A stretch of 64,000 nucleotides of DNA from Tenacibaculum mesophilum (GCF_003867075.1 NZ_CP032544.1:2536001-2600000), one strand, 5' to 3'; positions 26,149-35,740 are shown, numbered from the stretch's first letter. Program-made: numbers and translations. Notes: generated by a model not told the origin, from the letters alone.

Positions 26149-26571
26149 TTAAGGGTGCGCATTCACCCAAACTCCACCATCTTCAAAAAATTCTTTTTTC
26201 CAAATAGGAACTGCTTCTTTTAAGGTATCTATAGCATATTGGCAAGCTTCAAAAGCCGCTTTTCTATGTGGAGAAGAAACAGTAATAATTACAGGAACAT
26301 CACCAATCGTTAACAAGCCTTCCGCATGGTGAATAGCAATTTTTGTTACACTAAACTTTCCCAAAACTGCATCCGCAATTTTTTGCATTTCCTTAATTGC
26401 CATGGGCTTGTAGGTAGAAAAATCTAGTTGAGTTACTTTTTTGTTTTGTGTAGCATTTCTTACAGTACCTACAAAAACAGCGATTCCACCACAAGAAGGA
26501 TCAGCTACAAAATCGTAACATTCCTGTAAATTAAGTTTTTCAGAAGTTATTTTTATAGATGTTGTGTTCAT
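26149..26571 (-). CDS. moaE: Molybdopterin synthase catalytic subunit
   Basis: A 140-residue subunit (144 if ATG 26583 is used) that, with MoaD, inserts the dithiolene sulphurs into precursor Z to form molybdopterin. Family features are GGIAVFVGTVRN, the conserved HHAEGLLTIGD and SSPHRKAAFEAC, and the catalytic lysines in VPIWKKE. I prefer ATG 26571 because MNTTSIKI begins the domain directly; the upstream ATG adds only MLIN-. The partner moaD is at 39847-40089, more than 13 kb away. It is divergent from pgk. Confidence 0.95.
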   Translation of the reverse strand: MNTTSIKITSEKLNLQECYDFVADPSCGGIAVFVGTVRNATQNKKVTQLDFSTYKPMAIKEMQKIADAVLGKFSVTKIAIHHAEGLLTIGDVPVIITVSSPHRKAAFEACQYAIDTLKEAVPIWKKEFFEDGGVWVNAHP

Positions 26572-26683
26572 ATTAATAAGCATGTAAGTTTAACAAAGAT
26601 ATAAGATTGAAAGCTCAAAAAGAATAGAAACCAATCAGATTTAAATAATTATTTTTGTTTGCTGAAACAGAACACAACTTAAA

Positions 26684-27871
26684 ATGAAAACATTGAACGA
26701 TTTCAATTTCGAAAATAAAAAAGCATTAATTCGCGTAGATTTTAATGTGCCTTTAAACGATAGTTTTGAAGTAACAGACGATACAAGAATCCAAGCAGCA
26801 AAACCAACGATTATTAAAATATTAGAAGATGGTGGTAGCTGTGTGTTAATGTCGCATTTAGGGCGTCCGAAAGGAAAAGAAGATCAATTTTCGTTACGTC
26901 ATATTGTTAGCAAGGTAACAGAAGTGTTAGGTGTACAAGTGAAGTTTGTTGATGATTGTATTGGTTCAGTAGTTGAAGAAGCAGTAACTAATTTAAAAAG
27001 CGGAGAAGTTTTATTGTTAGAAAACTTACGTTTTTATACAGAAGAAAAAGCGGGAGATGTTGCTTTTGCTGAACAATTAGCCAAATGGGGAGATGCGTAT
27101 GTAAATGATGCTTTTGGTACAGCACACAGAGCACATGCATCTACTGCGATTATCGCACAATTTTTTCCAGAAAATAAATGCTTCGGAAATTTATTAGCAA
27201 CTGAGATTGAAAGCATCGATAAGGTATTAAACAATTCAGAGAAACCAGTGACCGCTATTTTAGGAGGGGCGAAAGTGTCGTCTAAAATTGGTGTGATTGA
27301 AAATATTATTGAAAAAGTAGATCACATTATTGTTGGTGGTGGTATGACGTTTACGTTTATCAAAGCTTTAGGAGGTAAGATAGGAAACTCATTAGTTGAA
27401 GAGGATAAATTAGAGTTAGCATTAGAAATTTTAGCGAAAGCAAAAGAGAATAATACAGAAATCCATTTACCAGTAGATGCTGTTATTGCAGATGCTTTTT
27501 CAAACGATGCGAATACGCAAGTAGTAGATACAAACGAAATTCCTGATGGATGGATGGGATTAGATTGTGGATCTAAAACCGTTGAAAAGTTTGCTGAAGT
27601 TATCGCAAAATCAAAAACAATTTTATGGAATGGTCCTTTAGGAGTTTTTGAAATGGAAAAGTTTGCACAAGGAACCATTGGTTTAGGACATGCTATTGAA
27701 GAAGCAACTAAAAATGGAGCGTTCTCACTTGTAGGTGGTGGAGATTCGGTTGCTGCGGTAAAACAATTCGGATTTGCTGATAAAGTGAGTTATGTATCTA
27801 CAGGTGGAGGAGCAATGTTAGAAATGCTAGAAGGACAAACCTTACCTGGTATTGAAGCAATTTTAAAATAA
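26684..27871 (+). CDS. pgk: Phosphoglycerate kinase
   Basis: A 395-residue glycolytic kinase transferring phosphate from 1,3-bisphosphoglycerate to ADP. Signatures are RVDFNVPLN (about residues 16-24), the substrate-binding [30 protein letters not shown], and the C-terminal nucleotide loop GGGDSVAAV followed by [13 protein letters not shown]. The length is normal. A lone -7 box TATTTTTG (26650-26657) lies before the gene. It is followed by a REP-like element. Confidence 0.98.
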   Translation: MKTLNDFNFENKKALIRVDFNVPLNDSFEVTDDTRIQAAKPTIIKILEDGGSCVLMSHLGRPKGKEDQFSLRHIVSKVTEVLGVQVKFVDDCIGSVVEEAVTNLKSGEVLLLENLRFYTEEKAGDVAFAEQLAKWGDAYVNDAFGTAHRAHASTAIIAQFFPENKCFGNLLATEIESIDKVLNNSEKPVTAILGGAKVSSKIGVIENIIEKVDHIIVGGGMTFTFIKALGGKIGNSLVEEDKLELALEILAKAKENNTEIHLPVDAVIADAFSNDANTQVVDTNEIPDGWMGLDCGSKTVEKFAEVIAKSKTILWNGPLGVFEMEKFAQGTIGLGHAIEEATKNGAFSLVGGGDSVAAVKQFGFADKVSYVSTGGGAMLEMLEGQTLPGIEAILK

Positions 27872-27873
27872 TT

Positions 27874-27960
27874 CGTCATTTCGAGTGGTAGCGAGAAATC
27901 TCATAAAGGAGTAACTTTTTAAATTAAAGATTTCTCAATTGTACCTCTTTCGAAATGATC
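27874..27960. repeat. REP-like inverted-repeat element, copy 2
   Basis: An 87-bp element three bases after the pgk stop. Its outer arms are TCATTTCGA and TCGAAATGA, and its inner arms are AGAAATCT and AGATTTCT. It has the same length and two-stem design as the element at 21771-21857, with a different base series (ATTTCGA instead of ATTACGA), so it is a related family member rather than an exact copy. Confidence 0.65.
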
Positions 27961-27997
27961 ATTGGTTTACAGTAAATCTTTAATAATTACAGAATAA

Positions 27998-29038
27998 ATG
28001 AAATACACAACACTACCCAATACCGATGTAAAAGTTTCTGAAATTTGTTTAGGAACAATGACATGGGGTCGACAGAATACGGAAGCAGAAGGTCATGAAC
28101 AAATGGATTACGCTTTAGAGAAAGGGGTAAACTTTTTTGATACGGCGGAACTATATTCTGTACCAGCAACACCAGAAACATACGGAGCAACAGAAAAAAT
28201 TATTGGTTCTTGGTTTAAGAAAACAGGAAACAGAGAAAAAGTAGTGTTAGCGTCTAAAATTGCTGGAGGAGGCGATTACACAGCTCATATTAGAACAGGT
28301 GGCTTCAATAGAAAAAATATATCAGAAGCTATAGAAGGTAGCTTGAAACGGTTACAAACAGATTACATCGATTTATATCAATTGCATTGGCCAGATCGTG
28401 GAGTAAACTGTTTTGGAGTACGTGATTATCCGTATAAAACTTCTGCAGAAGAAGCTGAAAAGCATTTAGAGATTTTAGAAACTTTGAATGACTTCGTAAA
28501 ACAAGGAAAGATAAAACATGTAGGTTTGTCTAACGAAACTCCTTGGGGAACGATGAAATATCTGCAAACAGCAGAACAGCATGGTTTACCAAGAATGGTT
28601 ACGATTCAAAACTCATATTCATTAATTCATAGAGGATATGAGGTAGGAATGTCTGAAGTTTCTATGAGAGAAAATATTGGTTTGTTAGCGTATTCTCCAT
28701 TAGCACAAGGAGTATTAACAGGAAAATATATTGATGGTAAAACTCCAGAGGGAGCGAGAGGAACTTTATTTCCAAGGTTTATAGCAAGATATAAAAATGA
28801 AGGTTCAGAAAAAGCAGTTTTAGAGTACAAAAAAATAGCTAATAAACACGGATTAACATTAACAGAGTTGTCTTTAGCATATATTAATCAGTTACCATTT
28901 GTAACGAGTAATATTATTGGAGCTACGAAAATGAGTCAGTTAAAAGAGAATATCAATTCTATTAATATTGAACTGTCTGATGAGATTTTAGCAGAGATTG
29001 AAGCGGTGCATACAATGATTCCTAATCCAGCACCGTAA
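27998..29038 (+). CDS. Aldo/keto reductase, Tas-like
   Basis: A 346-residue NADPH-dependent oxidoreductase with a TIM-barrel fold. Catalytic tetrad candidates follow the family order: Asp and Tyr in NFFDTAELY, Lys in LASKIAG and His in LYQLHWPDR. The NADP-binding C-terminal region is SNIIGATKMSQLKENI. The closest named relative is E. coli Tas. The physiological substrate is not known. It stands alone between the REP-like element and a strong terminator. Confidence 0.9.
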   Translation: MKYTTLPNTDVKVSEICLGTMTWGRQNTEAEGHEQMDYALEKGVNFFDTAELYSVPATPETYGATEKIIGSWFKKTGNREKVVLASKIAGGGDYTAHIRTGGFNRKNISEAIEGSLKRLQTDYIDLYQLHWPDRGVNCFGVRDYPYKTSAEEAEKHLEILETLNDFVKQGKIKHVGLSNETPWGTMKYLQTAEQHGLPRMVTIQNSYSLIHRGYEVGMSEVSMRENIGLLAYSPLAQGVLTGKYIDGKTPEGARGTLFPRFIARYKNEGSEKAVLEYKKIANKHGLTLTELSLAYINQLPFVTSNIIGATKMSQLKENINSINIELSDEILAEIEAVHTMIPNPAP

Positions 29039-29056
29039 TGTAAATAGAATTAAGAC

Positions 29057-29092
29057 AAAAAAATCCGAAGTAATCTTACTTCGGATTTTTTA
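29057..29092 (+). terminator. Bidirectional terminator
   Basis: A stem AATCCGAAGT / ACTTCGGATT with a six-base loop, A-run on the left and T-run on the right. It can serve the aldo/keto reductase gene on the plus strand and the lipoprotein gene on the minus strand. Confidence 0.92.
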
Positions 29093-29106
29093 TTTTTTGT
29101 TTAAAA

Positions 29107-29412
29107 CTATTCTTCAACTATTTTAAAAGAAGAAGCTTTAAATCGGTTATTTTCGATTTTTCCAATAACTTCTGCTTTTCTAACTACATTACAAAAACCG
29201 ATATTTTTATCATGGGCATCACCATAATCATCTATGTGTGCACCATCAATAAAATAGGCTTGTCCATCTATTTTTACAGCTAAATCACACCCATGTTGGC
29301 TGTCTAAACCAAACTTACATTGACCGCATGAAGCTTCTGCTATTTGTGTTTTTTCTTTTGAGGTACTGCAGGAAGCGATTCCTAAGAATACTAAAATTAA
29401 TAATTTTTTCAT
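29107..29412 (-). CDS. Small cysteine-rich lipoprotein, DUF6370-like
   Basis: A 101-residue lipoprotein with signal and lipobox MKKLLILVFLGIASC. The mature part holds a CGQC pair, GC and FC cysteines (SCGQCKFG, QHGCDLAV, IGFCNVV) that could form disulphides or bind a metal, plus the acidic-histidine stretch GAHIDDYGDAHD. I recall this pattern as DUF6370, a family of unknown function in Bacteroidota. It lies alone on the minus strand. Confidence 0.75.
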   Translation of the reverse strand: MKKLLILVFLGIASCSTSKEKTQIAEASCGQCKFGLDSQHGCDLAVKIDGQAYFIDGAHIDDYGDAHDKNIGFCNVVRKAEVIGKIENNRFKASSFKIVEE

Positions 29413-29440
29413 GTTATGAATTTGTGAAAATAAGTATAAA

Positions 29441-29466
29441 AAAACCAGAATATATATTCTGGGTTT
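29441..29466 (-). terminator. Terminator of the 84-residue gene
   Basis: The stem CCAGAATA / TATTCTGG is followed on the minus strand by a long U run (A run at 29437-29444). It lies 21 bases after the stop of the gene at 29487-29741. Confidence 0.8.
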
Positions 29467-29486
29467 AGTTATTATATTTGAATTTC

Positions 29487-29741
29487 CTAGCTTTCTTCTT
29501 CACCTACAAGTTCTCCTTGTGTGGTTACAGATCCAGTAGTTGCGTTTCCATATACAGGAGTTTCATTTCTTAAAATGTCAATTACTCTAGCAAAATTATC
29601 TGCTGTCATATATGGAGTTTCCTGTCTTTTCCCCTGAAATGTCGTAAAGTAAAACTTACCCAAATCAATTTTAGGATCCCATAAAGCTTGATATTCTTTT
29701 AGTTTTGTCCATCCTGTTGTTCCTTGTGCATAATGTGGCAT
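29487..29741 (-). CDS. Unknown small protein, 84 residues
   Basis: I do not recognise this protein. It has no signal peptide or membrane helix. It is rich in tyrosine and aromatic residues in the first half (MPHYAQGTTGWTKLKEYQ, FYFTTFQGKRQETPYM), with a short helical segment (NFARVIDILRNE) and a threonine/glutamate-rich tail. The gene has its own clear terminator and normal codon use, so it is probably real. Upstream (29742-29880) lies an imperfect repeat TATTCCCC / GGGGATA but no consensus promoter. Confidence 0.65.
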   Translation of the reverse strand: MPHYAQGTTGWTKLKEYQALWDPKIDLGKFYFTTFQGKRQETPYMTADNFARVIDILRNETPVYGNATTGSVTTQGELVGEEES

Positions 29742-29880
29742 AATATGTTAGTTTGAGGTTAATAGTAGTGTAAAACTATCAAAAAACACAACTAACAAAG
29801 GTTACCTATTCCCCGTTTTTCATAGGGGATATACTCCTAATTTTTTAAGGATAAAATGACTTATTTACTAGATGATATAA

Positions 29881-30849
29881 TTAGTATCCTATTTTTCCTC
29901 TAACTCTCTGTAGCACATCTTTGGCAATTAAACGAGCTTTTTCTGCTCCTACAGCTAAAGCTTCATCAATTTCATGACGGTTTTCCATATAGTGGCTATA
30001 TTTAGTACGTACATCAGCAAATTTTTCTACAATTAATTCATAAAGAGCTTGTTTTGCATGTCCGTATCCATAACCTCCATTTTCATAATTAGCACGCATT
30101 TCGCTAATTTGCTTCTCTGAAGCTAACAATCTATATATAGCAAAAACATTGTCACTATCTGGATCTTTTGGATCTTCTAACGCTTTACTATCCGTTTGAA
30201 TAGCCATAATTTGCTTACGTAACTTTTTGTCTGGTAAGAAAATATTAATAAAGTTATTTCGAGATTTACTCATTTTTTCGCCATCAGCGCCAGGTACTAG
30301 TTTTGTGTTTTCATTTATCTTGGCTTGAGGTGGAACCAAAGTTTCACCAACAATATTATTGAATCTATTAGCTACATCACGTGTCATTTCTAAATGCTGT
30401 AACTGATCCTTTCCTACAGGAACAACTTCAGCATCGTACAGCAAAATATCCGCAGCCATTAACATAGGGTAGGTAAATAAACCAGCATTAACGTCTGCTA
30501 AACGATCAGCTTTGTCTTTAAAACCATGTGCTAAGGTTAAACGTTGGTATGGAAAAAAACAGCTTAAATACCAAGTTAATTCAGTAACTTCAGGAATGTC
30601 ACTTTGACGATAAAATACGGTTTTATTAATATCAATACCACAAGCAAGCCAAGTAGCTGCAACACTATAAGTGTTTTCGCGTAATTCATTCCCATCTTTA
30701 ATTTGGGTTAAAGAGTGCATATCTGCAATAAATATAAATGATTCGTTTTTAGAATCATTAGCCATTTCAATTGCAGGTAAAATTGCTCCTAATAAATTTC
30801 CTAAATGTGGGGTTCCTGTACTTTGTACTCCTGTTAAAATTCTTGACAT
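29881..30849 (-). CDS. trpS: Tryptophanyl-tRNA synthetase
   Basis: A 322-residue class I synthetase charging tRNA-Trp. The HIGH-like motif is GTPHLGN (residues 12-18) and the KMSKS loop GEKMSKSRN is near residues 195-203. The frame is open back to 30975, but ATG 30849 gives the family start MSRILTGVQ. A complete promoter (30894-30923) lies between the two candidates, which rules out the longer form. The gene is divergent from the acyltransferase at 31026. Confidence 0.97.
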   Translation of the reverse strand: MSRILTGVQSTGTPHLGNLLGAILPAIEMANDSKNESFIFIADMHSLTQIKDGNELRENTYSVAATWLACGIDINKTVFYRQSDIPEVTELTWYLSCFFPYQRLTLAHGFKDKADRLADVNAGLFTYPMLMAADILLYDAEVVPVGKDQLQHLEMTRDVANRFNNIVGETLVPPQAKINENTKLVPGADGEKMSKSRNNFINIFLPDKKLRKQIMAIQTDSKALEDPKDPDSDNVFAIYRLLASEKQISEMRANYENGGYGYGHAKQALYELIVEKFADVRTKYSHYMENRHEIDEALAVGAEKARLIAKDVLQRVRGKIGY

Positions 30850-30893
30850 AAGTCTGTTTTGAAATATTATTAATAAGTGCTTGCTTAAGTCAA

Positions 30894-30923
30894 CAAAAAT
30901 AAGCTTAAAATTTATCAAACAAA
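30894..30923 (-). promoter_or_regulatory. Promoter of trpS
   Basis: On the minus strand, TTTG (30920-30923), an 18-base spacer and TATTTTTG (30894-30901). The predicted start near 30888 leaves a leader of about 40 bases before ATG 30849. Confidence 0.7.
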
Positions 30924-31025
30924 AGAAATTACTACTTTCGCATTTTAAACGAGTTTGGGTTTTTAAATTCCTCAAAAAAGAAAAAGAAAAATAAGGTTAG
31001 TTGGTTAATTATAAATTTTAAAAAT

Positions 31026-31808
31026 TTGAAATACATATATTTTCCTATTCGTTTTATTTGGCGTGTTTGGTTTTACACGTTAATAGTAGTTTCCATACTA
31101 ATAATGTTACCTTTCTTACTAGTCTTAACTTCAGATGAGAAGTATTACCCTGCTTTTTGGAAAATGGTTAGAGTTTGGGCTTTCTTTTTAATTTATGGAA
31201 TGGGGTTTCGATTAAATATAGAAAGGGAACAGGAAATAAACTGTAATGAGAGTTACATGTTTTGTAGCAATCATGCATCATTTATTGATCCGTGGGTGTT
31301 AATAGCAATGAGTAAAAATCCAATAGTTTTTGTAGGGAAGAAAGAATTAGCAAAATTTCCAATTTTTGGTTTTTTTTATAAAAAAGTCGTTATTGTAGTT
31401 GATAGGAGTGATTTAGAAAGTAGAAAAAAAGTATATGAAGAAGCCAATAAGAGATTAAAAAATGGAACAAGTATTGCTATTTTTCCTGAAGGTTTAGTGC
31501 CAACAGAAGATGTAGTTTTAGCACCTTTTAAAAATGGAGCATTCAGTTTGGCTATTGAGCATCAAATACCTATTGTACCTCAAGTTTATTATGACGGGAA
31601 GCGTTTATTTTCATGGGATTTCTTTAAAGGGTCACCAGGTGTACTACGAGTAAAACAATGTAAATTCATAGAGACAAAAAATTTAATTACTCAAGATAAG
31701 AACAAGTTAAGGGAGCAGACTTATAATATAATATACAATGAATTAATTAATGATGAGTTGTATATGAAAGACACAAATCGTTCCATTCATGAAAGAAAGT
31801 TTAAATAA
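31026..31808 (+). CDS. Lysophospholipid/glycerol-3-phosphate acyltransferase family protein
   Basis: A 260-residue PlsC-type membrane acyltransferase. An N-terminal helix (about residues 12-35) precedes the catalytic NHASFID (H-X4-D) and the FPEGLVPTEDV motif, where the usual R/T of FPEGTR is replaced by L/V. Start is the TTG at 31026 (LKYIYFPIRF); no ATG exists upstream in frame. Its last 20 bases overlap the hemolysin III gene in another frame, so the two are translated together. It may acylate another lipid than the PlsC at 20011. Confidence 0.85.
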   Translation: MKYIYFPIRFIWRVWFYTLIVVSILIMLPFLLVLTSDEKYYPAFWKMVRVWAFFLIYGMGFRLNIEREQEINCNESYMFCSNHASFIDPWVLIAMSKNPIVFVGKKELAKFPIFGFFYKKVVIVVDRSDLESRKKVYEEANKRLKNGTSIAIFPEGLVPTEDVVLAPFKNGAFSLAIEHQIPIVPQVYYDGKRLFSWDFFKGSPGVLRVKQCKFIETKNLITQDKNKLREQTYNIIYNELINDELYMKDTNRSIHERKFK

Positions 31809-32430
31809 CCATTACAGCAAAAAAGAGGAAAGATTAAACATACTTACTCATGGTTTTGGGCTATTGTTAAGTATTATAGCCTTACCTTTTCTGGTACATA
31901 AATCATTCAATTACGATGGCTTATGGCAGATGGTCAGTTTTTTAATTTATGGATTTAGTTTAATAATTCTATATGCAGCATCTACCTTTTATCATGCAGC
32001 TAAAAAACCTAAGCTAAGACGAAAACTAAATATTTTTGATCATGCAGCTATTTATGTGTTAATAGCAGGAACTTATACTCCCTTTTGTCTGGTTACTTTG
32101 TCAGGAGAATTAGGTTGGTATATGTTTATCTTTGTTTGGGTGTTTGCATTTATAGGTGTTATATTAAAATTCTTTTTTACAGGGAAGTTTGATAGGCTTT
32201 CTACAGCATTGTATTTATTAATGGGTTGGCAAGTAGTTTTTTTGATAAAACCATTAATGGAAAGGTTGCATGAAGATGGGGTAATGTATCTTTTTCTTGG
32301 AGGTGTTTTTTATACCGTTGGAGCTATCTTCTATTCTATAAAAAAATTGAGCTATAATCACGCAACATTTCATGTTTTTGTTTTGCTTGGAAGTTTATCT
32401 CATTTCACATGTGTTTTGTTTTTTGTTTAG
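31789..32430 (+). CDS. Hemolysin III family membrane protein (PAQR type)
   Basis: A 213-residue protein with seven predicted helices, of the YqfA/hemolysin III/PAQR superfamily. Conserved marks are the N-terminal EERLNILTHGFG, STFYHAA with S, H and the paired IFDHAAIYVLIAGTYTPF, and a C-terminal His (ATFHVFVLLGSLSHF). In PAQR proteins these supply a zinc-binding site, consistent with hydrolase-like lipid activity. The hemolysin name is historical. The start overlaps the acyltransferase gene by 20 bases. Confidence 0.9.
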   Translation: MKESLNNHYSKKEERLNILTHGFGLLLSIIALPFLVHKSFNYDGLWQMVSFLIYGFSLIILYAASTFYHAAKKPKLRRKLNIFDHAAIYVLIAGTYTPFCLVTLSGELGWYMFIFVWVFAFIGVILKFFFTGKFDRLSTALYLLMGWQVVFLIKPLMERLHEDGVMYLFLGGVFYTVGAIFYSIKKLSYNHATFHVFVLLGSLSHFTCVLFFV

Positions 32431-32576
32431 TTTTAATGTTAAAAAAATAAATAAAAAATCATTTTAAAGTTAAATTTATATTAATTGGTAATTTATTATT
32501 TATATTGGTTACTATTGTATTAATTTAATTTGTTTTGTAGTTGTAGGTTTGTTAAGTAATTTAAAATCAATCAATT

Positions 32577-35500
32577 ATGAAACAAAAAAATATTTTGTTC
32601 CCCTTCTTCTTTTTGTTGTTTTTCTGTGTTGAGGTTATGTTGGCTCAAGACTGTAAAGTTACAATTGAAAATCAAAAGGTATTTTCAAAATACCCTGAAT
32701 CAAAGAAAGAGTTTGAGAGGTTCAACCACTACACAAAAAAAGTAGTTAGTAAAAAGCAAATTTCGCAATCAAATAGAGCGGGAGAAACGTACATCATTCC
32801 AGTAGTAGTACATGTTTATGGTGCTACTCAGCATGGATTAACTGTAACTTACGATAAGATAAAAGTAGCATTAGATAAGTTAAATGAAGATTTTAATGGA
32901 CTAAATGATGACTTTAATACGGTAGACCCTGTTTTTTCTGGTAGAAGAGGTACACTTAGTATACGGTTTGCATTAGCTAAGATAGATCCTAATGGAGGGA
33001 GCACTAATGGTGTTGTATTCCACCCAGAAAAGGCTGGTTATGGGAATGGAGGTGGTTATGATGCTCAAATAGCTGCAGATGCCTGGGATAATTATAAGTA
33101 CATGAATGTATATATTATGGGAGACTTATATGCAGATGGAAGTTCGACAAACTCAGGAGTTGCATGGTATCCTAACACAGCAATGTCTAATAATAATACA
33201 GCAAGAGTAGTTTATAATGGACGTTATATTCATGGAAATACCAATAAAGAGTTTGCATCAGTATTAACCCATGAGTTTGGTCACTGGTTAAATCTTATTC
33301 ATACATTTGAAGGGGGTTGTAATGATCCCAATGGAGATTATGTAGATGATACTCCAAAAGAAGACACTAACTCAGGAGATGATGGTTGTAATGTTGGTGC
33401 GAGTGATTGTGGTAATTTAATTAACTATGAAAACTATATGGGCTATGATTCCGCATCAGGTTGTGCAAAAATGTTTACACAAGGGCAAATAAATAGAATG
33501 TTAGTAGCATTAGATCATCCAGCTCGTAAACCCTTATGGCAACCATCTAACTTAGTAGCTACAGGAGTTAATTTGTCAGGAGGTTCACTTGTGGTAGATA
33601 ATAATAAAGTTGAAGAAGCACTAACAAATAACGGTACAATTGTTAATGAAGTAAAGCACATTACATTAGAGGGAGGAACATTTGCTGTTGGATCTGGAAA
33701 CCTGTCTCTTGGTACTCATTTTGACTTAAATCTTCCACAAGGAATATCAGCACAAATTTCGGTAGTTAATAACAGAAAGTTAAGTGTAAATTTTACAGGT
33801 AAAGCTCTGAACCATGTAAAAGCAAATAATTCAACCGGAATTATAACATTTAAAGATGCTGCAATTTCGGGAGGTACAACAGCCTTAAACTCAAATAAAG
33901 TAGCTTTTGAGTTTAGTTTTTATGACCCTTACAAAATAGTATATGTAGATAACCAGGATTATACCGCGAACTCAGGTAGTACTTGGACGTTTTTTAGGAT
34001 AGAAGGAGCAGAAAATGATAATGCTTTCGGAACTTTTTTTGAAAACAACGCACTAAAATTGGAAACGTATCAAAAAGCGTTGGTATGTCAACCAGGAACA
34101 AGAAACCCAATACCATTAACACTCAATACTGAAATTAACCAGCAAAGTTCATGGGTGTCAGGAGGGGCTTACCCCGATTTGCATGTGATTAGAGATGTAA
34201 ATTATACAGCTTGGGATGGTAAAACGGCATATATAGGGTTTCAATTTCAACTATATCCAGGAAAGTTAAATTATGGATGGTTTAGAGTACAAGTGAATAA
34301 TAATGGTTCTTCCTATTCACTTCTAGATTATGCGTATAGTACAGAACCCTATGGAGAAATTAAAGCAGGAAGTAAAGTTTATGGAGGTCAACCAACGTGT
34401 AATGATGGTATTCAAAATGGAGATGAAACTGGTGTTGATTGTGGTGGTACTTGTGAGCCATGTAACGTAGCTATTACTTACTGTGATTCTAATGGTAAAA
34501 ATGCTAACGATGAATTTATTAGTAGAGTACAATTACATACAATAGATAATAGTTCTTCTAGTTCAAGCAATGGGTATGCTGATTATACAGCTTCTATATC
34601 TACTAATTTATTAAGGGGAGATAGTTATTCAGTAACAATAACTCCGAGTTGGAGAACAACAAAATATTCTGAAGGTTATAGTGTTTGGATTGATTATAAT
34701 AAAAATGGAGATTTTACAGATCCAGGTGAACTGGTTTGGAGTAAATCAGCGTCTAAAGATAATATAGTTTCTGGACAATTTACTGTGCCTAACTCGGCAG
34801 TATTAGGAGATACTAGAATGAGGGTCTCAATGAAGTATAATGGTATAGCAACATCTTGTGAGTCTTTTAGTTATGGAGAGGTTGAGGATTATAAAATAAT
34901 AATATCTGAGAATTCTTTGCCAACATGTAATGATGGTGTTCAAAACGGTGATGAAACTGGTGTTGATTGTGGAGGTTCATGTTTGCCTTGTGATACCACA
35001 GATAATATTGTATATGTTGATATAGATGACCTTACAGTCAGATCAAATGATACTTGGAAATTTTTTAGAATCGAATCAGGTGATGATACAGATTATGGTG
35101 CTTGGTATACAGGTAATACTTTACGATTAGTAACTTACGGTAAAGAATTGGTATGTAATGGAGTGAGTAATGAAGTGTCGTATTTAGAAGAAGGAGTAGT
35201 AATTGGAAGTTCAAGTAATTTCGTAACAGATTCACATAGTTTTTTAGTTAGTTCTTCTGATTATACTCTATGGGATGGAAAAACAGGATTTATAGGTTTT
35301 TCTTTTAAAATAAATGGAAATACACATTATGGATGGTTTCATGTTTCAGTAGCAAGTAATGGGCAATCTTACACACTAACAGATTATGCCTATAATAAAG
35401 TGGCAAACTTGCCAATTACAACCGTAAACAGAATTGGAGCTGTTGGAGCTCGTTATAATGAGTTAAGTAAAAATGTTACGCTTTATGCTGCACCAAACCC

Positions 35501-35723
35501 TTTTGAATCACAAACAAAAATTAACCTTTCAGGTTTTTCTAAAAAAGAGGATATACAATTACATGTATACGATTTATTGGGGAGACATATTTATACTGAA
35601 AAGGTTAATTCCTCCTCAACATATGTAGTGATTGATGAAAGCATCTTAAAAAAAGAGGGGATGTATTTGTTGAAAATACAATCAGGAGAAGAAATAAAAA
35701 CACTTAGTATTTTAAAAAAATAA
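32577..35723 (+). CDS. Secreted M43-type zinc metalloprotease with T9SS sorting domain
   Basis: A 1048-residue exported protease. It has a signal peptide (1-24, ending VMLAQ), a propeptide-like stretch and a catalytic domain (about 65-320) with HEFGHWLNLIH (H232, E233, H236, H242) and Met-turn NYMGYD. Downstream are two copies of an unnamed domain of about 135 residues (residues 454-589 and 811-941). Each copy is adjoined by a cysteine-rich linker TCNDGxQNGDETGVDCGG. A GEVED-type domain (about 635-778) lies between the copies. The C-terminal 75 residues (APNPF..., VYDLLGR, GMYLLKI) are a type A T9SS sorting signal, so secretion goes through SprA-type machinery, also encoded here. A -7-like box TAGGTTTG lies at 32544-32551. 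Confidence 0.92.
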   Translation: MKQKNILFPFFFLLFFCVEVMLAQDCKVTIENQKVFSKYPESKKEFERFNHYTKKVVSKKQISQSNRAGETYIIPVVVHVYGATQHGLTVTYDKIKVALDKLNEDFNGLNDDFNTVDPVFSGRRGTLSIRFALAKIDPNGGSTNGVVFHPEKAGYGNGGGYDAQIAADAWDNYKYMNVYIMGDLYADGSSTNSGVAWYPNTAMSNNNTARVVYNGRYIHGNTNKEFASVLTHEFGHWLNLIHTFEGGCNDPNGDYVDDTPKEDTNSGDDGCNVGASDCGNLINYENYMGYDSASGCAKMFTQGQINRMLVALDHPARKPLWQPSNLVATGVNLSGGSLVVDNNKVEEALTNNGTIVNEVKHITLEGGTFAVGSGNLSLGTHFDLNLPQGISAQISVVNNRKLSVNFTGKALNHVKANNSTGIITFKDAAISGGTTALNSNKVAFEFSFYDPYKIVYVDNQDYTANSGSTWTFFRIEGAENDNAFGTFFENNALKLETYQKALVCQPGTRNPIPLTLNTEINQQSSWVSGGAYPDLHVIRDVNYTAWDGKTAYIGFQFQLYPGKLNYGWFRVQVNNNGSSYSLLDYAYSTEPYGEIKAGSKVYGGQPTCNDGIQNGDETGVDCGGTCEPCNVAITYCDSNGKNANDEFISRVQLHTIDNSSSSSSNGYADYTASISTNLLRGDSYSVTITPSWRTTKYSEGYSVWIDYNKNGDFTDPGELVWSKSASKDNIVSGQFTVPNSAVLGDTRMRVSMKYNGIATSCESFSYGEVEDYKIIISENSLPTCNDGVQNGDETGVDCGGSCLPCDTTDNIVYVDIDDLTVRSNDTWKFFRIESGDDTDYGAWYTGNTLRLVTYGKELVCNGVSNEVSYLEEGVVIGSSSNFVTDSHSFLVSSSDYTLWDGKTGFIGFSFKINGNTHYGWFHVSVASNGQSYTLTDYAYNKVANLPITTVNRIGAVGARYNELSKNVTLYAAPNPFESQTKINLSGFSKKEDIQLHVYDLLGRHIYTEKVNSSSTYVVIDESILKKEGMYLLKIQSGEEIKTLSILKK

Positions 35724-35740
35724 AAAGATTATTAAAATAA

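Noticed and set aside
27322..27678. 118-codon minus-strand frame inside pgk
   Set aside because: Antisense to the highly conserved pgk coding sequence, a usual artefact of its codon use.
29856..29903. 15-codon plus-strand frame with an AAGGA sequence before its ATG
   Set aside because: Too short, overlaps the end of trpS, and Shine-Dalgarno sequences are not used much in this group.
30850..30975. N-terminal extension of TrpS
   Set aside because: The trpS promoter lies inside it and the family N-terminus begins at ATG 30849.
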